A stretch of DNA of 64,000 nucleotides from Acidiflorens sp963847715 (GCA_963847715.1 CAWKAZ010000021.1:1-64000); one strand, 5' to 3'; shown: positions 17,076 through 26,219, numbered from the stretch's first letter. The notes: a model not told the origin generated them from the sequence alone. Translations and numbers: made by a program.

Positions 17076-18017
17076 ATGGGAGCCGCTCGTTACATCTGGA
17101 TCGGGGATTCGTTGAGGCCCGCCAGCGAAGGTGTGGTGCCGTTTGTCAGCGCCGCAGTGCAGTACGGATTCGCGGTGTTTGAAGGCATCCGCTGCTACGC
17201 AACCGACAAGGGCCCAGCCGTGTTTCGCATGGACGAACACGTCGAGCGCCTGCTCGATTCGGCTCACATCGTGGGCTTCCGCGAACTGCCGGTCACGGCT
17301 GATCAGGTGCGAACGGCCATCAACCAGACCATCGCTGCCAACGAATTTGCCGCGTGTTATATCCGTCCCATGATTTACCTCGACGGCGGGATGAGCCTGA
17401 CCGTTGAAGCCGGCCAGCCGCGTTTCGTGGTCGCAGTGTGGGAGTGGAAAAACTTTCTGGGCGCCGAAGCGAAAGAACGCGGGATTCGCGCCAACATTGC
17501 GTCGTTCACGCGGCTGCATCCGAACATCATGATGACCAAGGCCAAAGTGTCAGGCAATTATGTCAGCTCGATTCTGGCGAAGACCGAGTCGCAGCGCGCC
17601 GGATTTGATGAAGCGATCATGCTCGGGCCCGATGGCTACGTCGCGGAATGCACGGGCGAGAACCTGTTTATCGTGCGCAACAAGACAATCTCCACCACGC
17701 CGCGAGCCGGAATTCTCGAAGGCATCACGCGCGACAGCCTGATTACGCTAGCTCGCGATCTGGCCTACTCCGTGGTAGAGGAGCCGATTTCGCGCGATCA
17801 ACTTTATATTGCCGACGAGGTATTTGTGTCCGGCACAGCAGCCGAAGTCGCGGCGTTGCGCGAGATTGATTATCGCGTCATCGGCGACGGCAAGGCTGGT
17901 CCCGTAACGCGGGCCCTACAGCAGGAGTTCGACAAACTGGTGAGCGGCAAGCATGCGCGCTCGGCAGCGTGGCTCGCGCCTGTTCCGGCGCGGAATGCGG
18001 CAGCGGTACGAAGCTAG
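17076..18017 (+). CDS. ilvE: Branched-chain amino-acid aminotransferase
   Basis: ATG 17076 follows GAGGAGAG. The 313-residue protein is a fold-type IV PLP aminotransferase: EGIRCYAT near the start, YIRPMIYLDGG in the middle, the PLP lysine in TKAKVSGNY, and AECTGENLFIV plus TPRAGILEGITR in the C-terminal half. It transfers amino groups between glutamate and branched-chain 2-oxo acids in the cytosol. The frame is open 240 bases further upstream but those residues look non-coding. The next gene is the trans-sulfuration enzyme at 18095. Confidence 0.9.
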   Translation: MGAARYIWIGDSLRPASEGVVPFVSAAVQYGFAVFEGIRCYATDKGPAVFRMDEHVERLLDSAHIVGFRELPVTADQVRTAINQTIAANEFAACYIRPMIYLDGGMSLTVEAGQPRFVVAVWEWKNFLGAEAKERGIRANIASFTRLHPNIMMTKAKVSGNYVSSILAKTESQRAGFDEAIMLGPDGYVAECTGENLFIVRNKTISTTPRAGILEGITRDSLITLARDLAYSVVEEPISRDQLYIADEVFVSGTAAEVAALREIDYRVIGDGKAGPVTRALQQEFDKLVSGKHARSAAWLAPVPARNAAAVRS

Positions 18018-18051
18018 CGAGAGGTTATCAGTCAAACTCGACTGAAAAGAT

Positions 18052-18083
18052 CGCTGAGAACTGACAACGGGGACTGAGAACTC
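18052..18083. repeat. CAGTTCTCA-type repeat, single arm (copy B2)
   Basis: CGCTGAGAACTGACAAC and GACTGAGAACTC lie just before the start of the gene at 18095. The inverted partner words are found at the 3' end of the same gene (19261-19300), so the gene is flanked by opposite arms. Confidence 0.55.
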
Positions 18084-18094
18084 GGAGAAGCAGA

Positions 18095-19306
18095 ATGAAG
18101 AAGCACAAATTCCGCCAAGACACCGAGGCAGTTCGCGGCGGCGCCGACTTATCGAAGAAGAACGGGCCGCTCGTGACACCGATCTACCAGACTTCGACCT
18201 TCGAAGTCACGGACATGGCGGAGCAGGTTCGCGCCACTCCTACAGACCGCTACTACACGCGCTATGGCAATGCCACCAATACCGTCGCGGAAAATGCGAT
18301 TGCAGAGCTTGAAGGGGCCGACGCTGCTCTGCTTTTCGCTTCCGGCATGGCTGCGATCACTACCTCGATCCTGGCGCTGGTCAAGGCGGGCGACCACATC
18401 GTGGCGCAGCGCGACATTTATGGCGGAGTCATCAAGTTTCTCTCGCTGTGGCTGCCAAAACTTGGCGTTGAAACCACGTTCGTTGACACCAACGACATCG
18501 AGCAGCACGAGAGCGCGATCCGTCCGAATACCAGAGTGCTGCACATCGAGTCGCCGACGAATCCCACGGTACGCGTAGTCGATCTCGAGAAGATTGCAGC
18601 GCTGGCCCGCAAACACGGGCTGATCACGACCATTGATTCGACATTTGCCACGCCTATCAACTGCCGTCCGGCAGAGTGGGGCATTGACCTGGTGCTGCAT
18701 TCGGGGACGAAGTACTTCGGCGGACATGCCGATATCATGTGCGGCGTTGCAGCGGGGCGACGCGATCTGATCGAGCAGATCCATCACGCGCGCACGACGC
18801 TTGGCGGATGCATGGATCCGCATGCAGCCTTTCTCTTGCTGCGTGGCATTAAGACTTTGGCTGTGCGTGTAGAGCGGCAGAATGAAAGCGCGTTGCGGAT
18901 TGCGGAATTCCTGAGTCAGCATCCGAAGGTTGCGCGGGTGCACTATCCGCTGCTGAAGAATCATCCGGATCACGCGATCGCCAAAAAACAGATGACCGGA
19001 GCAGGAGGAGTTCTCAGCTTCGAGGTGGAAGGCAGCGGAGCGGACGCTTGCCGTGTCGCGGAGGCGCTCAGCCTGTTCACGCTTGCGCCGAGCCTTGGCG
19101 GAGTCGATTCTCTGGTCACGATTCCGGTGCTAACTTCGCACTACCTGATCGATCCGGCGATGCTGAAGAAAATGGGAGTGACCGAGCAGATGATCCGTCT
19201 GTCGGTCGGACTGGAGCATGTCGACGATCTGATTGCTGATCTGGAGAGAGGGCTTGGACAGCTGTCAGTTGTCAGTTCTCAGTCGTCAGTTCTCAGTCAG
19301 CGGTGA
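18095..19306 (+). CDS. Cys/Met metabolism PLP enzyme (cystathionine gamma-synthase/lyase or methionine gamma-lyase type)
   Basis: The protein is a fold-type I PLP enzyme of the trans-sulfuration family. Visible marks are PIYQTSTFE, DRYYTRYGNATN, ASGMAAITTS, YGGVIKF, the PLP lysine motif LHSGTKYFGGHAD and the C-terminal LSVGLEHVDDLIADL. The exact reaction cannot be assigned from these motifs. The last ~16 residues (GQLSVVSSQSSVLSQR) are the translation of a CAGTTCTCA repeat arm, so the natural C-terminus was probably near residue 387. AGAAGCAG precedes the ATG. Confidence 0.85.
   Translation: MKKHKFRQDTEAVRGGADLSKKNGPLVTPIYQTSTFEVTDMAEQVRATPTDRYYTRYGNATNTVAENAIAELEGADAALLFASGMAAITTSILALVKAGDHIVAQRDIYGGVIKFLSLWLPKLGVETTFVDTNDIEQHESAIRPNTRVLHIESPTNPTVRVVDLEKIAALARKHGLITTIDSTFATPINCRPAEWGIDLVLHSGTKYFGGHADIMCGVAAGRRDLIEQIHHARTTLGGCMDPHAAFLLLRGIKTLAVRVERQNESALRIAEFLSQHPKVARVHYPLLKNHPDHAIAKKQMTGAGGVLSFEVEGSGADACRVAEALSLFTLAPSLGGVDSLVTIPVLTSHYLIDPAMLKKMGVTEQMIRLSVGLEHVDDLIADLERGLGQLSVVSSQSSVLSQR
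19261..19300. repeat. CAGTTCTCA-type repeat inside the 3' end of a gene (copy B3)
   Basis: Tandem words TGTCAGTT, GTCAGTTCTCAG and GTCAGTTCTCAG run in frame through the end of the trans-sulfuration enzyme and give the Ser/Val/Gln-rich tail. The orientation is opposite to copy B2 at the other end of the gene. Confidence 0.65.
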
Positions 19307-19441
19307 ACGGGAAGCCCCCCTACCTCGATCTTTTGGAATCAAGGATTTAGCGGGCAATTTCCGCTAGATCTTTGATTCTAAAGGAATTACTTACAATATC
19401 TTGTAAGATATTTTAAAATCAATAGTTTGCGTGGAATAGAA

Positions 19442-19477
19442 AAGTCCTGGCCCGTTGGCGGGCCAGGACTTTTTTTT
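19442..19477 (+). terminator. Strong rho-independent terminator
   Basis: A 13-bp perfect stem (AAGTCCTGGCCCG and CGGGCCAGGACTT) with a TTGG loop is followed by eight T on the plus strand. It lies between the convergent trans-sulfuration gene (ends 19306) and the TonB receptor gene (ends 19498) and could serve both, although the U-tract is better on the plus strand. An imperfect inverted repeat at 19336-19378 lies upstream. Confidence 0.85.
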
Positions 19478-19497
19478 GTTGCGCGATTGCCTACCGC

Positions 19498-22400
19498 CTA
19501 AAAGATGAACTTCAAGGCTAGTTGCAGAATGCGGGCATTGTGAGCCGCCCCTGGACGCAGGAAGTTGCCGGCAATGCAACTGTCTGAATATAGTGGTGGG
19601 GTTCCAGGGTATCCGGCGTTGCCGTCGGGTCCATAGCAGCCAGCCGAGGGGGATCCACCAGTAAAGGAACCATTGCCAGCGGCTGAGCCCGAACCACCGC
19701 CAATGTAGCCCCACTCGGTATGGTTAAAGACGTTGAACGCTTCTGTGCGGAATTCAAATGAAGTGGTTTCCGTGATGGCGAAATGCTTGTAGAGCGCCAT
19801 ATCGAAGTTGATCTGATGCGGGTTGCGGGCGACATTTCTCGGCGAGTTGCCGAAGGTAAGTCCCTGGGGTGCAGCGAAGGCCGTTGGATTCACAAGCAGC
19901 GGGCCAGAGCCGTTCGACGCGTAGAGCGCACCCGCAGGGATTGCACCGTTTGGATTCCCTACGAGGTCTGGACGAGAAGCCCCCGTGGTAAGTCCGTTAG
20001 CGACGCCTGCGTTGTCGGCGGGGACAGAGATCGTGCCCGTAGAGTTGACTCCGCTCCCTTGAGAAACGGTGAAGGGCGCGCCGGTCGAAAACGCAGTGAT
20101 TCCCGAGTATTGCCACCCTCCCAGAAGCTTATGAGTGAGTCCGCCGGATTTGAAGAACGGCAGATCGTAGATGTAGCTTGCGGTAAAGACATGGCGCTGG
20201 TCGAAATTGGAACTGGCCCGATTCGCGCGGAAGTTGTAAGTATCGTCTAAAGCGGTGTCCGCAGCCGACGAAGCGTCGTCGATGGAGTGGCTCCAGGTGT
20301 AGGAAAGGCTCACCTGAAGTGCGCCCACCGTTTTCCGCGCCGACATCTCGAGTCCATGGTAGATCGACGAAGCGCCATTGAACCGGCCGTGGATGCTGCC
20401 ATATCCAGGATAGGGACGGAAGAAATTCGCATTCCCGCCGCAAGCGACGTACATGTTTACACCCACACCAGATTCTTGGGACGCTACTGGCATGCTGGGG
20501 TCGGGGTTAGGGTTATAACCAGGGATCGTTACTCCACTCGGTGTCTTCCCAGTTGCGCAATCATTCGGCCCCATGGCTTCACCGGGCTTATACGGATTCG
20601 TAAGGCCCTGCTCAGCCACCGACTTGAGCTGGTTGATGTCGGTGTCCGTGCCTAAATGTGTGCCCTTGCTCCCTACGTAGGAGACGATGCCTACGATATG
20701 CCACGGCAATTGGTGCTCGACATCGAAGTGAAATTGCTGTACGTACGGCCAAATCTGTTTATTCGGAAGGGATACGATCCCACTTTCCGGAAAGGCTGCG
20801 TTAAGACTCGCGCCCACTTGCGAATAGCCAGAGGTTACGACCTGGTCGCTGCTGTTGAAGACCGATCCGATTGGACCCTGCGATGGGTTCTGTACCCCCG
20901 GCGCCGAGCCTTCCAACTGGGTAGCAACTGCCTCGTTGCCATTGGTGTGCTCGAAAAAAATGCCGTAGCCGCCGCGAATCGCCCATTTCCCGTCGCCAAA
21001 TGGATCGTAGGCGAAACCAATACGCGGAGCGGGATTGAATAAATGTCCTGCTGAGCAGCCAGTTGGAATTCCGGCAGCCCCGCACTTCACAATTCCGTTG
21101 AATGAGCCGTTCAGACCGGGCAGGGTATTGTAGGGGTTCGCGTAGGTCCCACCAACTGTGCCATAGAGTAGTGGTCCATCATTTTGTACGGAGTCAACGG
21201 TGGTCGCACCAGGTGTAAAGTCATATTTCTTGGGATCGAAATTGTATGGAATACCTGCACCCGGCACATCCAACCTGCCGTACACGGTGCCAAACAAACT
21301 GATTCGCAGGCCGAGATTGACCGTCAACCGCGGAGTGACGCGCCAATCATCCTGGAAGTACGGTTCAAAGATTTTGTAGCGCAGATAATATTTCCCTTGG
21401 CCGCTGGCCTGTTGAAACGTGCTGAGGTTACCTGCCAGAAGGTCCGCGAAGGGGTTCCCGGTTGATGCCGTAGTGGCGGTACTAAAGCTTGTGTCCAGCG
21501 TGATCAGCCCGTTTACCGACGGATTGACTTGCGGGATCTCGTTCTTCTGGGAGGCTACGAAATATCCCCCGATCGTCAGATTATGTTTGCCGATAATCTT
21601 GGAGACGTTGTCGCGGTAGGTGTAACTCGGATTCGAGTTCACCGGCCCGTTGGGCACATAACCGGTGTCCAGACCGATTCCGCCGCCAGCAAATTGATTG
21701 CCTCCATTCAGAATCACTCCTGGCAATCGATTCCCTCCAAAACCATTCTGGAAAAGACCCAGGTTGTATCCTGCCGGGCGCTGCGATGGTCCCACATTCT
21801 GCATGACAATGTGGTTGGCCGAGTAACCAGCGACGAACTCGTTGAGAAGGGTTGGGGTAATCGTCGTCGTCAGGTGGAGTATGAGGCTGGTTGTGGGAGA
21901 TGAGTAGGCGTCTTGAATGGTTGGATAACTGGTTGCATCAGTCCACAACGGAGTCGGGCTTATCGAGTTCCAGGAATCGTGAATGTAGCGGACGTTGGCG
22001 TGCCACTTTGAATTGATATTTTGGTCGATCTTGAACAGTTCTTCGTGGAAGTTAGTCGGGCTCGGAAAACCTGCGGTGTAATTCCCATATCCAGGGGCTG
22101 TAACTGAAGTGGGGGATGGGAAAAACGCCAACAGAGGTACTGTAAGCGGATCGATAGGAACATGAACGGGATTGGCCACTGGCCCCGATCCCGAGTAGAG
22201 TGGGTTTCCGAATGGGGTTCCGTGTGGATTTAGTGAGTTTGCGTTTGTTGGATTGAGAGGACAGTCCTGACCGGCCCCCGATCCCGGTCCCCCGCCAGGA
22301 ACCCCTGTACAGAGCGCACTGAAATCACCGAAGGCGGACTGCGTCCCCGTGCAACCGACGCCGCCCGTACCAGCCGTCAAGCCACGCTCCTCGCAAGTGG

Positions 22401-23370
22401 GCACCGCAACGTTGAAGTTCTGTCCTGGCACGCGATCACGCCGCCACTCCTGCGAATAGAAGAAAAAGGTTTTGTTTTTACCGTCATATAGATGGGGGAT
22501 GGTCACCGGGCCGCCGACGGTGAAGCCGAAATCATTCTTCTTGTAAGGCGAGAACCCTGTGAAATAGTTGTTCGCATTGAATTTGTCATTGCGGACGTAC
22601 TCGAAAATATCGCCGTGGAATTTATTGGTGCCCGACTTCGTCTCAACCTCCACGGTGCCCGAACTGTTTCGGCCGTACTGCGCGCCGTAGTTGGAGCTCA
22701 AGACGCGGACTTCGGCGATGGAGTCGAGGCTTGGATAAGACAGCAACGTGGTATTGCTGCCATCGTCCATGTTGTTGCCGCCGTCGATTTCCCAGTTGTT
22801 ATATTCCGTGCGTCCGCCGTTGACGCTGTACGCGACGGTGGACAAACCTTGTCCCGGCTCGTCCTGTCCCGACTGGTTGGTGGCTCCGGGAGAGAGCGCA
22901 AGAAGCTGCGTAAAGTTGCGCCCGTTGAGCTGGAGCTGGCTGAGCTGCCTTTGCGTCACGGTACCCGACAGGTCAGAGGATTGTGTTTCGACCTGATTCA
23001 GTTGCTCGCCCTGAACGACGATCTCGGTGGCAATGTCACCAACCGTAAGGGAGGCGTCGACGCGAGCCTTTTGCCCTACTCGGAGTACGACCCCACTGCC
23101 TTTAAATGTTTTGAAGCCCTTTGAGGTGATGACGATGTTGTAGGTGCCGCCGGGCAGTCCCGCGGCCAGATAGTCGCCGTCGGAGTTCGTGGTAGTGTTG
23201 CGCTCGATACCGCCGGCAGCTCCGGTGACTTTGACCGCAGCACTTTGAATCACGGCTCCACTATTGTCACGGACGGTGCCAGCGATTTCGCCAGTGTCCT
23301 GGGCGTAAAGATTGATTGCGGAGAACATCGCCAGCAATACCGCGATTCCACCAAGTAGACGGATTCTCAT
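19498..23370 (-). CDS. TonB-dependent receptor, Oar-like, with N-terminal carboxypeptidase-regulatory-like domain
   Basis: A signal peptide (ending LYAQ) precedes a carboxypeptidase-regulatory-like beta-sandwich (DTGEIAGTVRDNSGAVI, residues about 24-105). The plug domain contains LNGRNFTQLLALSPG, SVNGGRTEYNNWEIDG and YGRNSSGTVEVETKSGTNKFHG, then a large beta-barrel reaches the C-terminal aromatic LALKFIF. At 1290 residues this is the classic acidobacterial Oar family, energised by TonB at the outer membrane for uptake of large organic ligands; the ligand is unknown. GAGGAG seven bases before the ATG is a good ribosome binding site. A LacI-type regulator gene lies upstream on the same strand, a likely local regulator. 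Confidence 0.9.
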   Translation of the reverse strand: MRIRLLGGIAVLLAMFSAINLYAQDTGEIAGTVRDNSGAVIQSAAVKVTGAAGGIERNTTTNSDGDYLAAGLPGGTYNIVITSKGFKTFKGSGVVLRVGQKARVDASLTVGDIATEIVVQGEQLNQVETQSSDLSGTVTQRQLSQLQLNGRNFTQLLALSPGATNQSGQDEPGQGLSTVAYSVNGGRTEYNNWEIDGGNNMDDGSNTTLLSYPSLDSIAEVRVLSSNYGAQYGRNSSGTVEVETKSGTNKFHGDIFEYVRNDKFNANNYFTGFSPYKKNDFGFTVGGPVTIPHLYDGKNKTFFFYSQEWRRDRVPGQNFNVAVPTCEERGLTAGTGGVGCTGTQSAFGDFSALCTGVPGGGPGSGAGQDCPLNPTNANSLNPHGTPFGNPLYSGSGPVANPVHVPIDPLTVPLLAFFPSPTSVTAPGYGNYTAGFPSPTNFHEELFKIDQNINSKWHANVRYIHDSWNSISPTPLWTDATSYPTIQDAYSSPTTSLILHLTTTITPTLLNEFVAGYSANHIVMQNVGPSQRPAGYNLGLFQNGFGGNRLPGVILNGGNQFAGGGIGLDTGYVPNGPVNSNPSYTYRDNVSKIIGKHNLTIGGYFVASQKNEIPQVNPSVNGLITLDTSFSTATTASTGNPFADLLAGNLSTFQQASGQGKYYLRYKIFEPYFQDDWRVTPRLTVNLGLRISLFGTVYGRLDVPGAGIPYNFDPKKYDFTPGATTVDSVQNDGPLLYGTVGGTYANPYNTLPGLNGSFNGIVKCGAAGIPTGCSAGHLFNPAPRIGFAYDPFGDGKWAIRGGYGIFFEHTNGNEAVATQLEGSAPGVQNPSQGPIGSVFNSSDQVVTSGYSQVGASLNAAFPESGIVSLPNKQIWPYVQQFHFDVEHQLPWHIVGIVSYVGSKGTHLGTDTDINQLKSVAEQGLTNPYKPGEAMGPNDCATGKTPSGVTIPGYNPNPDPSMPVASQESGVGVNMYVACGGNANFFRPYPGYGSIHGRFNGASSIYHGLEMSARKTVGALQVSLSYTWSHSIDDASSAADTALDDTYNFRANRASSNFDQRHVFTASYIYDLPFFKSGGLTHKLLGGWQYSGITAFSTGAPFTVSQGSGVNSTGTISVPADNAGVANGLTTGASRPDLVGNPNGAIPAGALYASNGSGPLLVNPTAFAAPQGLTFGNSPRNVARNPHQINFDMALYKHFAITETTSFEFRTEAFNVFNHTEWGYIGGGSGSAAGNGSFTGGSPSAGCYGPDGNAGYPGTPPLYSDSCIAGNFLRPGAAHNARILQLALKFIF

Positions 23371-23484
23371 CGAGCACTCCTCGCCGATTCAGCACTGTCT
23401 CAAAAGCGCACAAATGCCTTTATTAAAACGTATCAATACTGCGTCAGGTGTTTCCTGCTGTCAAGAGAAAATGAGAGATGGAAG

Positions 23485-23551
23485 GGCTCCCCGGGGCTAA
23501 AGCCCCCTTGTGGGCGGCCAGGGTGGCACGGCTGAAGCCGTGCCCTGACAC
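23485..23551. repeat. GC-rich double hairpin repeat (copy C2)
   Basis: It consists of GGGGCT-AA-AGCCCC and the near-perfect palindrome GGCACGGCTGAAGCCGTGCC followed by CTGACAC. The second hairpin has close relatives at 29343-29362 and 59343-59362 that are followed by CTGATACAAA. Confidence 0.6.
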
Positions 23552-23576
23552 GATTCTGATTCAGTTCACTTCCGCT

Positions 23577-23744
23577 GTTGAGCCGTCGTCTTGCGTTGTT
23601 GAGCTGTAGTCTTGCGTTGTTGAGCTGTAGTCTTGCGTTGTTGAGCTGTAGTCTTGCGTTGTTGAGCTGTAGTCTTGCGTCGTTGAGCTGTAGTCTTGCG
23701 TTGTTGAGCTGTAGTCTTGCGTCGTTGAGCCGTCGTCTTCCCGT
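23577..23744. repeat. 21-bp tandem repeat (minisatellite), eight units
   Basis: Eight consecutive 21-base units begin GTTGAGCTGTAG and end in TCTTGCGTT or TCTTGCGTC. The first and last units share the variant GTTGAGCCGTCG, while the six inner units are nearly identical, as expected if the array grew from the inside. The period is a multiple of three, so both strands are open in one frame; the minus strand would give a seven-residue STTQDYS repeat. No homologous start or ribosome binding site supports translation. Confidence 0.9.
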
Positions 23745-23789
23745 TGCTGCTCGAACATTCTTCGGGGATACGAGAGAAAACGAGAAATC

Positions 23790-24953
23790 CTACTTTACCC
23801 GGCAGGTGGATTCGCGGACGATTAGCTCCGGGTCGATTCGGCGGTGGATGGTGCGGGCGGGCTTTTTTTCCAGGCCAGCATTGATAGCCTCGAGGACGAT
23901 GGTGGCGGCCGTGGTTCCCATCATTTCCATCGGCTGGCGCACTGTGGTCAACGCGGGAGAATAGATGGCCGAAGGGGAGACGTCGTCAAAGCCGACGACT
24001 GACACCTGGTCGGGAACGCGAAGGCCCGCCTTGCCTAACGCGCGGATCGCTCCAAACGCCGTCATATCGTCAAACGCCAGCAGCGCGGTGAAGGGGCGGC
24101 GGCGGTGCAGCAATTCCTCCGTTAATTTGTAGCCCTGTTCAAAACTTGAGAACGGATCTCCAGATTCTGGTAGATCGACGATCAGGCGCGAGTCGAGTTC
24201 GAGGTCCCGCTCGCGAGCCAGCGTGCGGACACCACGCCACCTGGGCTCGGTGTCCGACAACTGATGCGGGCCGCGGATGAAGGCGATCTTGCGATGTCCG
24301 AGCGACAGCAAATGTTCGAGCGCGGCGCGGGCTCCGGCTGTGTTGTCGACAATCACGGAGCTGATTTTGTCGTTCTTGAGTTCGCGGCCGACCGTCGCCG
24401 TCGGGATATTGTTCTTCTCCAGATCGGCAAGGACGTTGATGTCGACAAAGAGCCAGTTGGCAAGGACCACCAGGCCTTCGATGCGGCGGTCGAGAAGCAT
24501 TTCGAGATAGCGCTCGAAGCGGCTGCGCTCGTTGTGCACGTCGGTGAGAATCGGCAGATATGACGACTGGTAGAGCGTGTTCTCGATGCCGCGCAGCACC
24601 AGCGTGCAGTACGGGTCGGTCATGTCGAAGACCATGACTCCTACGGTGTGGCTGCGGCGTCCGCGGAGAGAGCGAGCAAAAAGATTCGGACGATATCCGA
24701 GATGCTGCGCGGCTTTCTGAATGCGCGCCTTGGTGGTGTCGGGAATATAGCGAGCGAGGGGAGCGTTGTTGAGAACGATGGAAACGGTGGCGGAAGAGAA
24801 TCCGCTGCGCTCGGCGACATCGCGAATGGTGACTGCGTCGGAGCGTGAGCGCTTGCGGGAGGGCTCGGCCGCCGATGCCGATAGTGATAACGATGACCGG
24901 CGGGATTTGGCCGACGCTGATTTTTTCGCCGGCTTCGAATCGTCGGATTCCAT
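23790..24953 (-). CDS. LacI-family transcriptional regulator
   Basis: The Ser/Lys/Arg-rich N-terminal extension is about 40 residues. The LacI helix-turn-helix follows (VTIRDVAERSGFSSATVSIV) with its hinge helix (NLFARSLRGRRSHTVG). A periplasmic-binding-protein-like effector domain then runs to the end, with GRELKNDKISSVIVDN, HRKIAFIRG and VSVVGFDDVSPSAI typical of sugar-responsive members. ATG 24953 has AAGGAG very close upstream; GTG 24989 in the same frame is an alternative. It is divergent from the TPR gene at 24999 and upstream of the TonB receptor, so it may control either or both. Confidence 0.88.
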   Translation of the reverse strand: MESDDSKPAKKSASAKSRRSSLSLSASAAEPSRKRSRSDAVTIRDVAERSGFSSATVSIVLNNAPLARYIPDTTKARIQKAAQHLGYRPNLFARSLRGRRSHTVGVMVFDMTDPYCTLVLRGIENTLYQSSYLPILTDVHNERSRFERYLEMLLDRRIEGLVVLANWLFVDINVLADLEKNNIPTATVGRELKNDKISSVIVDNTAGARAALEHLLSLGHRKIAFIRGPHQLSDTEPRWRGVRTLARERDLELDSRLIVDLPESGDPFSSFEQGYKLTEELLHRRRPFTALLAFDDMTAFGAIRALGKAGLRVPDQVSVVGFDDVSPSAIYSPALTTVRQPMEMMGTTAATIVLEAINAGLEKKPARTIHRRIDPELIVRESTCRVK

Positions 24954-24998
24954 GGACTCCTTGTATTTCGCCCTCTTGCTGGCGGACACTACAGGACG

Positions 24999-26219
24999 AT
25001 GAATCGAGTGTCAAGCATTGGCGTGTGGGCGGCGGCTGTGGGGTTGACGATTTTGGCGGGCCGCGTGAGCGCGCAAAGTTCCTCGCCGGCGAAGGCTGGC
25101 GGGGGATCCGCGGCAGCGGCGGGCGATCCGCAGAAGATGTTTGCTGCGGGCGAGGCGGCCCTTCACGCGGGCAAGCTCGATGAAGCGGAGCGCGACTTTC
25201 AGCAGGTTTTGGTGATCAATCCAGATGTGGCGGGGGCCTATGCAAATCTGGGCGTGATTCACATGCGGCGCATGCAGTGGCCGCAAGCGCTGGCCGCGTT
25301 GCAGAAGGCCGAGAAACTGGCGCCGGAGCTTGCGGGCATCCGGCTGAACATTGGCCTCGCATATTTTCGCCAGAATGACTTCGGGCGGGCGATTCCGCCG
25401 TTTGAATCGGTGGTGAAAGACGCTCCGGACTCGTTTCAGGCGCGCTATCTGCTTGGGCTCTGTTACTTCTTCAACGACCGCTGGACCGACTCCATCGGCA
25501 TGCTCGAGCCGCTGTGGGGGCAGGCGTCAGAGCAGATGAATTATCTCTACGTGCTCGATATTGCGGCGTACAAGGCCAAGAACACGACTCTGGAGGAGAA
25601 GGCGGCGGCGCGGTTGGTGGAGATCGGAGAAGGGTCTGCGGAATTTCATCTGCTGATGGGGAAGGCGCACCTGAATCGCGGCGAGTATGACGATGCCGTT
25701 AAAGAGTTGGACGCGGCCGCACAGGCTGATCCGAAGCTACCGTTCGTGCACTTCAATCTTGGCCTGGCCTACACGCAGAAACAGGACTACGACCGGGCTC
25801 GCGACGAGTTCCACAAAGATATTGCGCTGGAGCCGGATGTGCCGTTCAGCTTCGATAAGCTCGCGGGCGTGGAAGCGACAGCGGGGAACGAAGAAGAAGC
25901 TGCGAAGAATTTTCATAGCGCATTGAAGATTAATCCGCAGATGGTTAGCTCGCTCCTAGGCCTGGCGAAGATTGAGGAGCGCCAGAAACATTACGCGGCG
26001 GCGCTGGCGGAACTGGACAAGGTGATCGCAATCGAGACTGGTAATGCTGGGGCACGCTATCTACGCGGACAGGTGCTGGTGCGCATGGGGCGCGAGAAAG
26101 AAGGGCGCGAGGAGTTGGCGCGGGCGACGAAGATGCTCAATGAACAGCGGGACAAGCGGCACAAGGAGTTGGAGGGGGAGGCGGTGCCGAGTCCGGAGCT
26201 GACGCGGGAACCGGAGTAA
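24999..26219 (+). CDS. Exported TPR-repeat protein
   Basis: A signal peptide (about residues 1-25, ending RVSAQ) precedes at least eight TPR-like repeats, for example AGAYANLGVIHMRRMQWPQAL, LNIGLAYFRQNDFGRAIP and FNLGLAYTQKQDYDRARDEF. The C-terminal tail is charged (NEQRDKRHKELEGE). Such proteins act as periplasmic scaffolds; no partner is evident. Its start lies 45 bases from the LacI ATG (9 bases from its alternative GTG), so the two promoters must overlap. Confidence 0.8.
   Translation: MNRVSSIGVWAAAVGLTILAGRVSAQSSSPAKAGGGSAAAAGDPQKMFAAGEAALHAGKLDEAERDFQQVLVINPDVAGAYANLGVIHMRRMQWPQALAALQKAEKLAPELAGIRLNIGLAYFRQNDFGRAIPPFESVVKDAPDSFQARYLLGLCYFFNDRWTDSIGMLEPLWGQASEQMNYLYVLDIAAYKAKNTTLEEKAAARLVEIGEGSAEFHLLMGKAHLNRGEYDDAVKELDAAAQADPKLPFVHFNLGLAYTQKQDYDRARDEFHKDIALEPDVPFSFDKLAGVEATAGNEEEAAKNFHSALKINPQMVSSLLGLAKIEERQKHYAAALAELDKVIAIETGNAGARYLRGQVLVRMGREKEGREELARATKMLNEQRDKRHKELEGEAVPSPELTREPE

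Larger units (their letters stand above)
23371..23789. other. Long intergenic region: receptor leader, GC hairpins and a minisatellite
   Basis: The gap between the LacI gene and the TonB receptor gene holds, from the receptor outwards, a leader of about 110 bases, a GGGGCT/AGCCCC hairpin at 23493-23506, a GGCACGGCTGAAGCCGTGCC hairpin at 23525-23544, and the 21-bp tandem repeat at 23577-23744. No convincing gene is present. Confidence 0.6.

Noticed and set aside
23577..23744. Possible CRISPR array
   Set aside because: The units are contiguous with no spacers, only 21 bases long, and no cas genes are nearby.
23561..23758. 65-residue minus-strand ORF made of STTQDYS repeats
   Set aside because: It is the 21-bp minisatellite read as protein; the period is a multiple of three so the frame stays open by default, and no ribosome binding site or homology supports it.
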